From: Brevundimonas sp. SH203
GTDB lineage: Bacteria > Pseudomonadota > Alphaproteobacteria > Caulobacterales > Caulobacteraceae
Direction of reading: 5' to 3'
Length of the DNA stretch: 64,000 bases
NCBI RefSeq assembly: GCF_002157625.1
Contig: NZ_BDMM01000004.1
Coordinates: 1 to 64,000 of the forward strand
Shown here: piece after piece, positions 8,845-16,865 of the stretch
How positions within the stretch are numbered: the first letter of the stretch is position 1
Layout: every line of letters starts with the position of its first letter
Position numbers and translations under genes: made by a program
The notes under the pieces: model-generated
Seen by the model: only the letters and a program-made list of their open reading frames with translations
Database searches by the model: none
Told to the model about the DNA's origin: nothing

Positions 8845-9452
8845 TCGCCCATTCCGTCTTCATCGTCGACGACGATCCGGCCATGCGCGACGCCCTGGCG
8901 CTGATGCTGCGCGGGGCCGGGTTTCAGGCCCGCGCCTTCGCCAGCGCCGACGACTTTCTGCGCGACCTGCCGACAGACGCTGACGCCTGCGTCGTCACCG
9001 ACGTTCGGATGCCGGGGGTCGAGGGGCCGGAGCTGGTGCGGCGGCTGAAGGCGCTGCGCGGCGACAGCTGGCGGATCATCGTCATCACCGGCCATGCCGA
9101 CGTGCCGCTGGCGGTGCAGATGATGAAGGCGGGGGTGGCGGACTTCATCGAAAAGCCGTTCGATCCGCAGCACATCCTGGACAGCGTCGGCCGCTGCATC
9201 GCCTCGCTGAGCGGGCTGGAGGCCGAGCGTGCGGCGCGTCAGGAGATGCAGGCGCGCGCAGACTCCCTGACCAACCGCGAGCGCCAGGTGTTCGACGCCC
9301 TGATCGACGGCTGCTCCAACAAGGAGATCGCCCTGCGGCTGGAGATCAGCCCCCGCACCGTCGAGATTTTCCGCGCTAAGGTGATGACCAAGATGCAGGC
9401 CCCGAACCTGTCGACCCTGGTGCGGATCGGAATGCGGTTAGGCGACGCTTGA
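8841..9452 (+). CDS. FixJ/NarL-type response regulator
   Basis: 203 residues. The receiver domain has the acidic pair DDD near residue 11, phospho-acceptor Asp54 in VVTDVRMPG, and the conserved Thr/Lys region (VITGHAD, IEKPFD). The output domain is a LuxR-type HTH (LTNRERQVFDALIDGCSNKE, then RTVEIFRAKVM). This order and spacing match FixJ. It is the evident partner of the overlapping kinase upstream. Phosphorylated FixJ-family proteins normally activate transcription; the target genes are not evident here. Confidence 0.92.
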   Translation: MIAHSVFIVDDDPAMRDALALMLRGAGFQARAFASADDFLRDLPTDADACVVTDVRMPGVEGPELVRRLKALRGDSWRIIVITGHADVPLAVQMMKAGVADFIEKPFDPQHILDSVGRCIASLSGLEAERAARQEMQARADSLTNRERQVFDALIDGCSNKEIALRLEISPRTVEIFRAKVMTKMQAPNLSTLVRIGMRLGDA

Positions 9453-9486
9453 GCCGCAGGGGAATCGTCGCCACCTTGAGACGATC

Positions 9487-11976
9487 ATGAGCGACAGGTC
9501 CGCAGGCCAGGCCCCCTCGCGCGTCACCGCGGTTCTAGGGCCCACGAACACCGGCAAGACCCATCTGGCGGTCGAGCGGATGCTGGGTCACGCCTCGGGC
9601 ATGATCGGCCTGCCGCTGCGTCTGCTGGCGCGCGAAATCTATGAGCGGATCGTCAGACAGCGCGGAGCCGCCGCCGTCGCCCTGATCACCGGCGAGGAGA
9701 AGATCGTTCCGCCCCGCCCGCACTATTTCGTCTGCACCGTCGAGGCCATGCCGCTGGAGCGGTCGGTCGAGTTTCTGGCCATCGACGAGATTCAGCTGGT
9801 CGCCGATCCCGAGCGCGGCCATGTCTTCACCCAGCGGCTGCTGCACGCACGCGGCCGGTTCGAGACCATGTTCCTGGGCGCCGGGACCATGGAGCCGCTG
9901 ATCCGACGCCTGGTCCCGGACGTGGAGATCGTGACGCGCGACCGGCTGTCCACCCTGTCCTATGCCGGATCGAAGAAGCTGACCCGCCTGCCCCGCCGCA
10001 GCGCCATCGTCGCCTTCTCCACCGACCGGGTTTACGCCATCGCCGAACTGATCCGGCGCCAGAGGGGCGGGGCGGCGGTGGTGATGGGCAGCCTGTCGCC
10101 CCGCACCCGTAACGCCCAGGTGGCGCTGTATCAGTCGGGCGAGGTCGATTTTCTGGTCGCCACCGACGCCATCGGCATGGGGCTGAACATGGACGTGGAC
10201 CATGTGGCCTTTGCGGGACTGAGGAAGTTCGACGGGCGGCGGACCCGCTGGCTGCACGCCCATGAGATCGGCCAGATCGCAGGCCGCGCGGGCCGTCATC
10301 TGCGCGACGGCACCTTCGGCGTTACGGCCGAGGCCGAGGACCTGGACCCGGATCTCGTGGAACAGGTGGTCGAGCATCGGTTCGATCCGGTCGAGGCGGC
10401 GGAGTGGCGCAACGCCCGGCTGGACTTCGACACCCTGCCCGACCTGTTGCGGTCGCTGACGGTGACGCCGGGGCGGTCGGGGCTCAGCCTGACGGCCGAG
10501 GCGCTGGACGAGACCCTGCTGCGCCGCCTGATCAAGGACGAGGAGATCGCCCGCATCGGCCGGTCGCGCGGGGCGATCATGCGGCTGTGGGAGGCGTGCC
10601 AGCTGCCGGACTTCCAGAAGACGACGCTGGACGAACACGCCCGACTGGCCAAGGACGTGTTCCACGCCCTGACCGGCAAACGTGGGCGGCTGACCGACGA
10701 CTGGATGGCGCCGCGCTTCGCCTTCGTGGACCGCGACGACGGCCAGATCGACCAGCTGTCGGCGCGGCTGTCGGCGGTGCGGACCCTGTCCTACATCGCC
10801 AACCGGCCCGACTGGGTTCACGACGCGCAAGGCTGGCGCGACAAGACGCGCGCGCTGGAGGACCGGCTGTCGGACGTGCTGCACGAACGGCTGACCGCGC
10901 GGTTCGTGGATCGGCGCACCACCGCCCTGATGCGCGCCCTGAACGTGCGCAACGACACCTTTGCCGGCGTCGCCGACGACGGCGAGGTGACGGTCGAGGG
11001 TCAGGTGGTGGGCCAGCTGGAGGGGGTGCGCTTCCAGATGGAGAAGGGGTCGTCGGCCCTGGAGGACCGAACCCTGCGTCAGGCCGCCGTGCGCGCCGTG
11101 ACGCCCGAGATCAACCGCCGCCTGGGCCGTCTGGCGTCAGAGCCGGACGAGGCGTTTTCCGTGACGCCCGACGGGGCGGTGCTGTGGCGCGGCGTGCTGA
11201 CGGCCCAGGTTACGGCGACGCCGCAGGGGGCCGATCCGTTTTCGCCCCAGGCGCGTCTGCTGGGCGACCTTGGCCCCACGCCGGCGCGCGAGCGGGCGCA
11301 GCGGCGGATCGAGGCCTGGCTGGCGTCCGAGGCGGGACGGGCGCTGCGGGATCTGCGTCGCCTGCGTCAGGCGGTGGAGACGGGCGCCCTGAAGGGCCTG
11401 CCGCGCGGCGTCGCCTTCCGCCTGATCGAGGCCGGGGGCCTGATCGACCGGCGCGAGGTCGAGCGCGATCTGGCGGCGCTGAGCCAGGTGGAGCGGCGCA
11501 CCCTCAGAAGCTTCGCCATCCGCGTCGGCGTCCATTCGATCTGGCTGCCGGGCCTGCAGAAACCCCGCGCGCGCCATTTCTCCCAAGCCTTCGTCGCCGC
11601 CCCCCTGATCCCGGCGATGCCCGACCTGATCCCCGCCCCGGTCGAGACGCCCTCGCCGCGCCTGTTGTCGGCCCACGGCCTGCGGCTGGCGGGGCGCTGG
11701 CTAGCGCCGGTCGAGACGCTGGAGACGATGGCCGAGCTGCGCGCCGCCAACCACGGACGGCTGTCGGACGAAGCCCTGACCGAACTGGGCTGGCGCGCCG
11801 ATCAGGCGAAACAGGTCATCGCCGCCCTGAAGACCGAACGCGCCCGGCAGCCGGACAAACCGGGCGTCGCGCCCAGGCCGGTGAAGGACTCGCCGTTCGC
11901 GGCCCTGGCGGTCTTGACGGAAGCGCCCCCCGCACGCGCCAAACGCCGCCGCCCGCGCCGGAAGGCCGCCACGTGA
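9487..11976 (+). CDS. SUV3-like ATP-dependent RNA helicase
   Basis: 829 residues. Walker A is GPTNTGKTHLA at about residues 18-28, motif II is AIDEIQL (DEIQ rather than DEAD, as in SUV3), motif III-like LGAGTM, and the second RecA domain carries FSTDRVYAI, ATDAIGMGLNMD and QIAGRAGR. A long C-terminal region follows, ending in a basic tail (ARAKRRRPRRKAAT). Alphaproteobacterial proteins of this type resemble the mitochondrial degradosome helicase SUV3 and probably unwind structured RNA. The gene starts 34 bp after the response regulator. It is followed by a large inverted repeat and an S4-domain gene, an arrangement common in alphaproteobacteria. Confidence 0.92.
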   Translation: MSDRSAGQAPSRVTAVLGPTNTGKTHLAVERMLGHASGMIGLPLRLLAREIYERIVRQRGAAAVALITGEEKIVPPRPHYFVCTVEAMPLERSVEFLAIDEIQLVADPERGHVFTQRLLHARGRFETMFLGAGTMEPLIRRLVPDVEIVTRDRLSTLSYAGSKKLTRLPRRSAIVAFSTDRVYAIAELIRRQRGGAAVVMGSLSPRTRNAQVALYQSGEVDFLVATDAIGMGLNMDVDHVAFAGLRKFDGRRTRWLHAHEIGQIAGRAGRHLRDGTFGVTAEAEDLDPDLVEQVVEHRFDPVEAAEWRNARLDFDTLPDLLRSLTVTPGRSGLSLTAEALDETLLRRLIKDEEIARIGRSRGAIMRLWEACQLPDFQKTTLDEHARLAKDVFHALTGKRGRLTDDWMAPRFAFVDRDDGQIDQLSARLSAVRTLSYIANRPDWVHDAQGWRDKTRALEDRLSDVLHERLTARFVDRRTTALMRALNVRNDTFAGVADDGEVTVEGQVVGQLEGVRFQMEKGSSALEDRTLRQAAVRAVTPEINRRLGRLASEPDEAFSVTPDGAVLWRGVLTAQVTATPQGADPFSPQARLLGDLGPTPARERAQRRIEAWLASEAGRALRDLRRLRQAVETGALKGLPRGVAFRLIEAGGLIDRREVERDLAALSQVERRTLRSFAIRVGVHSIWLPGLQKPRARHFSQAFVAAPLIPAMPDLIPAPVETPSPRLLSAHGLRLAGRWLAPVETLETMAELRAANHGRLSDEALTELGWRADQAKQVIAALKTERARQPDKPGVAPRPVKDSPFAALAVLTEAPPARAKRRRPRRKAAT

Positions 11977-11982
11977 TCGACC

Positions 11983-12160
11983 TTTCTTTCGTCATCCTTC
12001 GGCGAGCGCAGCGAGACCGGGGGACCCAGCGGCGCCGCAGGCGAAATCCGAACGCCGCTGGATTTCCGAAGATCGCCGACGCGACAGGTTCGCGCTCTCG
12101 CGCGCCGCTGGGTCCCCCGGTCTGCGCCGCTGCGCGGCTTGCCGGAGGATGACGAAAGAA
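11983..12160. repeat. Large imperfect inverted repeat (REP-like) after the helicase gene
   Basis: Arms of about 52-58 bp at 11983-12034 and about 12103-12160 are inverse copies with a few mismatches. Each contains the TTTCGTCATCCT motif at its outer end and a GACCGGGGGACCCAGC block at its inner end. The RNA would fold into a long hairpin. The right arm overlaps an upstream potential ATG of the S4 gene. It may serve as a transcription stop or a REP/MITE-like dispersed element. Confidence 0.7.
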
Positions 12161-12436
12161 ATGGAGACGGCCGCCTGCCGCATCGACATCTGGCTGTGGC
12201 GCGCGCGGTTCGTGAAGACGCGGGGGCTGGCCGCCGATCTGGTCGAGCGAGGGGCGGTGCGGCTGACGCATCACGGGCGCGAAACGCGACTGGACAAGGC
12301 CAGTCGCTGTGTCCACGTCGGCGACCTTCTGACCTTCGCCCAGAACGGGCGCGTTGTCAGCCTCAGCGTGGAAGCCCTGGGCGAAAGGCGCGGACCCGCC
12401 GAGGAGGCCCGCGCCCTTTATTCGCTCACAGGGTGA
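12161..12436 (+). CDS. S4-domain RNA-binding protein (Hsp15-like)
   Basis: 91 residues from the ATG at 12161 (METAACRIDIWLWRARF). An upstream ATG at 12149 lies inside the inverted-repeat arm with no spacing to the GGAGG, so I prefer 12161. The S4 fold signature is clear: RIDIWLWRARFVKTR, LAADLVERGAVRL and VGDLLTF. Family members such as Hsp15 bind rRNA or stalled 50S subunits carrying nascent chains. It lies downstream of an RNA helicase, which is consistent with a role in RNA metabolism. Confidence 0.9.
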   Translation: METAACRIDIWLWRARFVKTRGLAADLVERGAVRLTHHGRETRLDKASRCVHVGDLLTFAQNGRVVSLSVEALGERRGPAEEARALYSLTG

Positions 12437-12452
12437 GGGTCGGAACCCAACT

Positions 12453-13079
12453 CTACTTCTGAATCACGAACTCGCCTTCGATGTGCAGCTTCACCTCGTC
12501 GGACACGGCCGGCAGGGCGTAGTTGATGCCGAAGTCCGAGCGTTTGATGGTCGCCTCGCCGTCGAAGCCGGTCTTGTAGGCGCCCATGACGGTTCCGGCG
12601 CCGTTGAACTCGACCTCGATGGTGACGGGCTTGGTGACGCCCTTCAGGGTCAGGTCGCCGACCACCGTGGCCTCGTTCGGATCGGACGGATCGACCGTCA
12701 CCGACCGCGAGACGAAGGTGGCGGTCGGGTGATTGGCGGTGTCGAAGAAGTCGGCGGTCTGCAGGTGGGCCTTCAGCCGGTCGTCGTTCGGCGCCACGTC
12801 GGTCAGCGGGATGGTGGCGGTCAGGGTCGAGGCCGACGGATCAGCCGGGTCCAGCTTCAGCTGGGCCTTCACGTTCACGAACTGGCCCGTATAGGTCGAC
12901 AGGCCGAAGTGGTTGACCGACCAGGTGATCTTGCCGTGGCTGGACTCCAGGTCGTAGTTCCCGGCGGTGACTTCGGCCGGGTTCTTGGTCAGGGCGGCCT
13001 GGGCGACCACGGCGCCGCCGGCGGCGAGGCTGAGGGCCAGGGCGCCGGCGAGGGCGTATTTCACGAAGGGCGTGCGCAT
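12453..13079 (-). CDS. YceI-family periplasmic lipid-binding-type protein
   Basis: 208 residues from the ATG at 13079, which has AGGA eight bases upstream; earlier in-frame ATGs lack this. A clear signal peptide (YALAGALALSLAAGGAVVAQA) precedes a YceI lipocalin-like barrel: YDLESSHGKITWSVNHFG, ATFVSRSVTV, VVGDLTLKGVTKPV and SDFGINYALP. YceI proteins bind polyprenoid-like lipids in the periplasm. It is convergent with the S4 gene, with only 16 bp between the two stop codons. Confidence 0.93.
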   Translation of the reverse strand: MRTPFVKYALAGALALSLAAGGAVVAQAALTKNPAEVTAGNYDLESSHGKITWSVNHFGLSTYTGQFVNVKAQLKLDPADPSASTLTATIPLTDVAPNDDRLKAHLQTADFFDTANHPTATFVSRSVTVDPSDPNEATVVGDLTLKGVTKPVTIEVEFNGAGTVMGAYKTGFDGEATIKRSDFGINYALPAVSDEVKLHIEGEFVIQK

Positions 13080-13279
13080 GGAGAAATTCCTGTGGTGGGA
13101 CGGGCGGATATGCAATCGATACAGTTGCGATTAGGCTTGACCGTTGTCAAGGTGCGCCTGGGTTTCGCTTCAGACGGCTTGCGAACGTCTCTCGCCTTAA
13201 GCCCCGCTGTTGACAGTTGGTTGCGTGGCCGCCATGTCGCAGGCCTCCCGCTCACAGACCGACGCCCGTTCCTCGCCCA

Positions 13280-13621
13280 ATGACCTACATCGTCACCGAC
13301 GCCTGCGTGAAATGTAAGTTCATGGACTGCGTCGAGGTATGTCCGGTCGACTGCTTCTACGAGGGCGAGAACTTCCTGGTCATCGCGCCCGACGAATGCA
13401 TCGACTGCGGCGTGTGCGAACCGGAATGCCCCGTCGACGCCATCGTGCCCGACACCGAGGACGAGCCGGACGGCAAATGGCTTCAGGTCAACGCCGAATA
13501 CGCCAAGGTCTGGCCCAACATCACCGTCAAGGGCACGCCCCCCGCCGACCGCGAGCAGTACGAACGCGAGACCGGCAAGTACGAGAAATACTTCAGCCCC
13601 AAACCGGGCAAGGGCTCCTGA
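13280..13621 (+). CDS. fdxA: Seven-iron ferredoxin FdxA
   Basis: 113 residues starting [20 protein letters not shown]. The cysteine pattern [17 protein letters not shown] and [16 protein letters not shown] is that of ferredoxins with one [3Fe-4S] and one [4Fe-4S] cluster, and the C-terminal extension ([12 protein letters not shown], then EKYFSPKPG) is standard for alphaproteobacterial FdxA. It is a small soluble electron carrier. The upstream open frame could extend the protein by 21 residues, but these are proline/arginine-rich and outside the family. Confidence 0.96.
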   Translation: MTYIVTDACVKCKFMDCVEVCPVDCFYEGENFLVIAPDECIDCGVCEPECPVDAIVPDTEDEPDGKWLQVNAEYAKVWPNITVKGTPPADREQYERETGKYEKYFSPKPGKGS

Positions 13622-13923
13622 AGTCGGGGCGCGGGGCCGGCCGGGCCTCGCCGCAAATCCGCGTCCGCCTTGTGGACGTTTTGAAATTCCGCAGATTTGT
13701 GATAGGTTCTGTTTCATTGGATCGGGCGGTCCGCGAAAACTTCGCGCCGCCCGTGTTTGCGACAGAATCCCGCCCATAGACGGGATCGGCCAGAGGTTTG
13801 GTGATCCGTTTCCGCATTTGACGCCCGACATCATCCCAGCCGACGGATCAATCCGGCGGTCGAGATCCTGTTTGCGTTCGACGCGCCTTCGCTTCGCCCG
13901 TCCCTGACCGGGAAAGGACGAAT
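13622..13923. other. Intergenic region with probable carD promoter
   Basis: About 300 bp between fdxA and carD with no gene. An AT-richer stretch at about 13677-13720 contains TTGAAA followed 16 bases later by TAGGTT, a possible though weak sigma-70 promoter. No clear terminator for fdxA is seen. Confidence 0.4.
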
Positions 13924-14454
13924 ATGACGAGCAAGACTGGTCTGGAGTTCAAGGTTGGCGACGCGGTCGTCTATCCGGCGCACGGCGTCGGCAAGGTCGC
14001 CGCGATCGAGACGCAGGAAGTCGCCGGCATGTCGCTGGAAGTCTATGTCGTCACCTTCGACCACGAGAAGATGACCCTGCGCGTCCCGACCAAGAAGGCC
14101 GTGACGGCCGGCCTGCGCTCGCTGGCCGCCGACGACGTCGTGACCAAGGCCCTGACCACCCTGAAGGGCCGCGCCCGCATCAAGCGCACCATGTGGTCGC
14201 GCCGGGCCCAGGAATACGAAGCCAAGATCAACTCGGGCGACCTGATCTCCATCGCCGAAGTGGTCCGCGACCTGCACCGCGCCGACACCCAGCCGGAACA
14301 GTCCTATTCCGAGCGCCAGCTCTATGAATCGGCTCTGGACCGCATGGCCCGCGAAGTCGCCGCCGCCAACAAGATCGACAAGGACGCCGCCGTCGAACTG
14401 CTGGCCAAGTCGCTCAGCGCCAAGAAGCCCATCCCGACCGCCGAAGCCGCCTGA
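13924..14454 (+). CDS. carD: CarD-family RNA polymerase-binding transcription factor
   Basis: 176 residues. The N-terminal CarD/TRCF RNA-polymerase-interaction domain is evident (FKVGDAVVYPAHGVGKVAAI, then EVYVVTFDHEKMTLRVP), followed by the helical DNA-binding part (SRRAQEYEAKINSGDLISIA, VVRDLHRAD, SERQLYESALDRMA). CarD/CdnL stabilises open complexes at rRNA and other growth promoters and is essential or growth-limiting in Caulobacter. It is a single gene with its own terminator. Confidence 0.95.
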   Translation: MTSKTGLEFKVGDAVVYPAHGVGKVAAIETQEVAGMSLEVYVVTFDHEKMTLRVPTKKAVTAGLRSLAADDVVTKALTTLKGRARIKRTMWSRRAQEYEAKINSGDLISIAEVVRDLHRADTQPEQSYSERQLYESALDRMAREVAAANKIDKDAAVELLAKSLSAKKPIPTAEAA

Positions 14455-14478
14455 GGCTTTCGACGTCGGACAAAGGAA

Positions 14479-14508
14479 AAGGCCCCGGATCGCTCCGGGG
14501 CCTTTTTT
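14479..14508 (+). terminator. Rho-independent terminator of carD
   Basis: Stem AAGGCCCCGG with its complement around ATCGCT, followed by six T residues, 24 bp after the carD stop. Confidence 0.92.
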
Positions 14509-14530
14509 GCTGCGTCCAACAGGAACCCGG

Positions 14531-15277
14531 TCAGATCTGGGCCAGGCCGCCGTCGACGAACAGTTCCACCCCGTTGACGTGGCGAGCCGCATCCGAGGCC
14601 AGGAAGGTCACGACATCGGCGATGTCCTCCGGCTGGCCGATCCGGCCGGATGGCGACGCCTCGGCCGCCCAGGCCTCGAAGGCGTCCAGAGACGCCGCAT
14701 CCCCGCCTCGCAGACGTTGCACCAGCGGGGTTCGGACCGGCCCCGGGCTGAGCGTATTGACCCGGATGCGCCGTCCTCTCAGGTCGTTGGCCCACGACCG
14801 GGCGAAGGACCGCACCGCCGCCTTGGACGCATTATAGACGGACAGGTCCGCCATGCCCTTGATGCTGACGATCGAGCCGATCAGGATCACGGAGGCGCCG
14901 TCGATCAGCAGGGGCTCAAGGGTCTGGACAGTGAAGAACACCCCTTTCACGTTCAGGTCGAAGGTCCGATCGAAGGTCGCGATGTCCGTCTGACCCAGTT
15001 TCGTCGTCTCCGCCGTCCCGGCGTTGACGACCAACACCCGAAGCGTCGCGCCTTCGGCCCTTATGCGGTCGGCGACGGCCTGGATCGAGGCGAGGTCGGA
15101 AGAGTCGGCCTGGATGGCGGTCAGGCGCGGATCGGCCTGGACCGCCGCCTCCAGCCCAGGCGCAGATCGCCCCGTCACGAACACCTTGAACCCCTTATCA
15201 GCCAAGGCGACCGCCGAGGCCAGTCCGATGCCGGCCGTGCCGCCCGTCACCAGGACGGCGTTTTCGAGATCGCTCAT
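14531..15277 (-). CDS. Short-chain dehydrogenase/reductase
   Basis: 248 residues from the ATG at 15277, which follows AAGGAAGAAGAT; an upstream ATG lacks this. The NAD(P)-binding motif TGGTAGIG, the VNAG motif, the catalytic Tyr/Lys in YNASK, and the PG motif (LSPGPVRTP) are all present, so it is an active classical SDR of unknown substrate. It is divergent from an ArsR-type regulator with a strong inverted repeat between them, which suggests that the regulator controls this gene. Confidence 0.93.
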   Translation of the reverse strand: MSDLENAVLVTGGTAGIGLASAVALADKGFKVFVTGRSAPGLEAAVQADPRLTAIQADSSDLASIQAVADRIRAEGATLRVLVVNAGTAETTKLGQTDIATFDRTFDLNVKGVFFTVQTLEPLLIDGASVILIGSIVSIKGMADLSVYNASKAAVRSFARSWANDLRGRRIRVNTLSPGPVRTPLVQRLRGGDAASLDAFEAWAAEASPSGRIGQPEDIADVVTFLASDAARHVNGVELFVDGGLAQI

Positions 15278-15298
15278 ATCTTCTTCCTTATTTCCGAT

Positions 15299-15323
15299 GT
15301 TCGGTAGTTCGATAATACCGAAC
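15299..15323. promoter_or_regulatory. Inverted-repeat operator between the SDR and ArsR-type genes
   Basis: GTTCGGTA (15299-15306) and TACCGAAC (15316-15323) form perfect 8-bp arms separated by nine bases. The site is 22 bp upstream of the SDR start and 38 bp upstream of the regulator start, ideal for a repressor of both genes. Confidence 0.65.
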
Positions 15324-15361
15324 AATGGAAACGAGACAAGTCGTCTGGTAGGAGGTCAGGC

Positions 15362-15694
15362 ATGACCGCCTTCATCCACCCCCCGGCCGACTCACTGCAG
15401 CTGCATCATGTGCTGTCGGCCCTGTCGGACCCGGTTCGGCTGAATATCGTCAAGGTTCTGCGCGGGGCCGAGGCCGGCCTGAACTGCACGGCCGCAACCT
15501 CTCCCTTCGGCCAGGTGCCGAAATCGACCCTGAGCCATCACTTCCGCGTTCTGCGCGAAAGCGGCCTGGTCGAAACCACCAAACGGGGCGTCGAGAACAT
15601 CAACACCCTGCGCTGGGACGATCTGGAAAGCCGTTTTCCGGGCCTGTTGCCGCAGATCCTGCAACTGGCGTCAATTCAGACGCCGCCCAACTGA
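15362..15694 (+). CDS. ArsR-type winged-helix transcriptional regulator
   Basis: 110 residues with AGGAGGTCAGG before the ATG. The winged helix is of the ArsR/HTH_20 type: HHVLSALSDPVRLNIVKVLR, then KSTLSHHFRVLRESGLVETT and GVENINTLRWDDL. No cysteine-rich metal site is seen, so it is probably not a classical metal sensor. It is divergent from an SDR gene; a common arrangement is that the regulator represses the oxidoreductase until a small organic inducer binds. Confidence 0.9.
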   Translation: MTAFIHPPADSLQLHHVLSALSDPVRLNIVKVLRGAEAGLNCTAATSPFGQVPKSTLSHHFRVLRESGLVETTKRGVENINTLRWDDLESRFPGLLPQILQLASIQTPPN

Positions 15695-15707
15695 CCCTGT
15701 GCGCCGC

Positions 15708-15731
15708 AAAAAAGGCGCGACCAACAGCGCC
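15708..15731 (-). terminator. Rho-independent terminator of the DUF3617-type gene
   Basis: On the minus strand, stem GGCGC/GCGCC with an eight-base loop followed by TTTTTT, immediately after the stop codon at 15733. Confidence 0.75.
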
Positions 15732-15732
15732 C

Positions 15733-16212
15733 TTAGAAATATTCCGCGTTGGCCGGGCATTGGGCGGCGAGGCGGCGCGCGGTGATGCTGGCGGGGATGT
15801 AGGGGGTGCCGCGCACCAGCTGGGCGCCGCCGCGGAAGCTGAAGCTGGTGTCGGTGTAGGTTCCGTTCAGGCGCACGGCGATGCGGCGGCCCTTGCGGTC
15901 CTGACACGTGCCCTCGAACCGGGCGTTTCCGTTGCCGACCACGCGGGTCGGATAGGTGCAGCGCCATTTGTTGGTCGACAGGCCGCCGAAGAAGCGATTG
16001 ATCTCGCTGGGGCGCACGCACCTCTGTTCGGTGTCGCGCTGGCCCACCGCGCTGGTGGTGTATTCCCAATAGCCGGGCAGAATCTCGCTCTGGGCCGCCG
16101 TCTGGGCGGGGGCGACGGCGGGAGCGGCCAGCATCAGGCCGCCGACCATCACCGGGGCCAGAACGGCGAGCGCGCGCCTGGGCAGGCGGTCGATCAGAGA
16201 CGGACGGGACAT
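15733..16212 (-). CDS. DUF3617-like exported protein
   Basis: About 159 residues from the ATG at 16212 (MSRPSLIDRLPRRALAV), which follows GAAGG at good spacing; an earlier ATG at 16242 is possible. A signal peptide ending near APAQTAAQ precedes a small domain with the hallmarks of DUF3617: LPGYWEYTTSAVG, the Cys in RCVRPSEI, and the later GNARFEGTCQ. Function is unknown; the family is exported and common in Caulobacterales and sphingomonads. Confidence 0.75.
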   Translation of the reverse strand: MSRPSLIDRLPRRALAVLAPVMVGGLMLAAPAVAPAQTAAQSEILPGYWEYTTSAVGQRDTEQRCVRPSEINRFFGGLSTNKWRCTYPTRVVGNGNARFEGTCQDRKGRRIAVRLNGTYTDTSFSFRGGAQLVRGTPYIPASITARRLAAQCPANAEYF

Positions 16213-16457
16213 GGCGGCCTTCTGTTCAGCGGAGGTGTTCATCATATGGGGCATAGGCCGCGGGATTTGAACGAGGCCTGAACGTCGTCGTTCCCGAATG
16301 GCCAGGGATCGACGCCCTCGGTCCAGACTCGACTTGACGCCGAACCGCCTCTTCCCTTATACGGCCCCCTCTCGCGCGGGCTGGTTCCCGCGCGCAACTG
16401 TTTCATGCGTCTGCTCCAGCGTTTTCGGGGCGAACGCCGCACCTTAAGGATCTGACG

Positions 16458-16754
16458 ATGTCGCGTCGTTGCGAACTCACCGGTATCGGCCCCATGGTCG
16501 GCCACAACGTGAGCCACTCGAACATCAAGACCAAGCGCCGCTTCCTGCCGTCGCTGAAGACGGTCAAGGTCAATTCGGAAGCCCTGGGCCAGACCTTCAG
16601 CCTGCGGATCTCGAACGCCGCCCTACGCACCCTGGACTACAAGGGCGGCCTGGACGCCTTCATCGTCAAGGCCCGCGACGAGCAGCTGTCGATTGCCGCC
16701 CAGCGCATCAAGCGCCAGGTTCGCGCCAAGCTGGCCGAGCAAGCCGCCGCCTAA
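16458..16754 (+). CDS. rpmB: 50S ribosomal protein L28
   Basis: 98 residues. The family features MSRRCELTGIGPMVGHNVSH and SNIKTKRRFLPSLKTVKVN are unmistakable, and the longer C-terminal half is typical of alphaproteobacteria. It is a component of the large ribosomal subunit. A single gene with its own terminator. Confidence 0.98.
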   Translation: MSRRCELTGIGPMVGHNVSHSNIKTKRRFLPSLKTVKVNSEALGQTFSLRISNAALRTLDYKGGLDAFIVKARDEQLSIAAQRIKRQVRAKLAEQAAA

Positions 16755-16782
16755 GTCCGGCGACGCCATACAGTTCTGGAAG

Positions 16783-16809
16783 AGGCCGGTGGAAACGCCG
16801 GCCTTTTTC
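16783..16809 (+). terminator. Rho-independent terminator of rpmB
   Basis: Stem AGGCCGG/CCGGCCT with an eight-base loop followed by TTTTTC. Confidence 0.85.
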
Positions 16810-16865
16810 TTTGCGCGTCATGCCGACCGCGCTAAGCCTTTCGCGCCAGTGGAAGGGGAAGTCCG

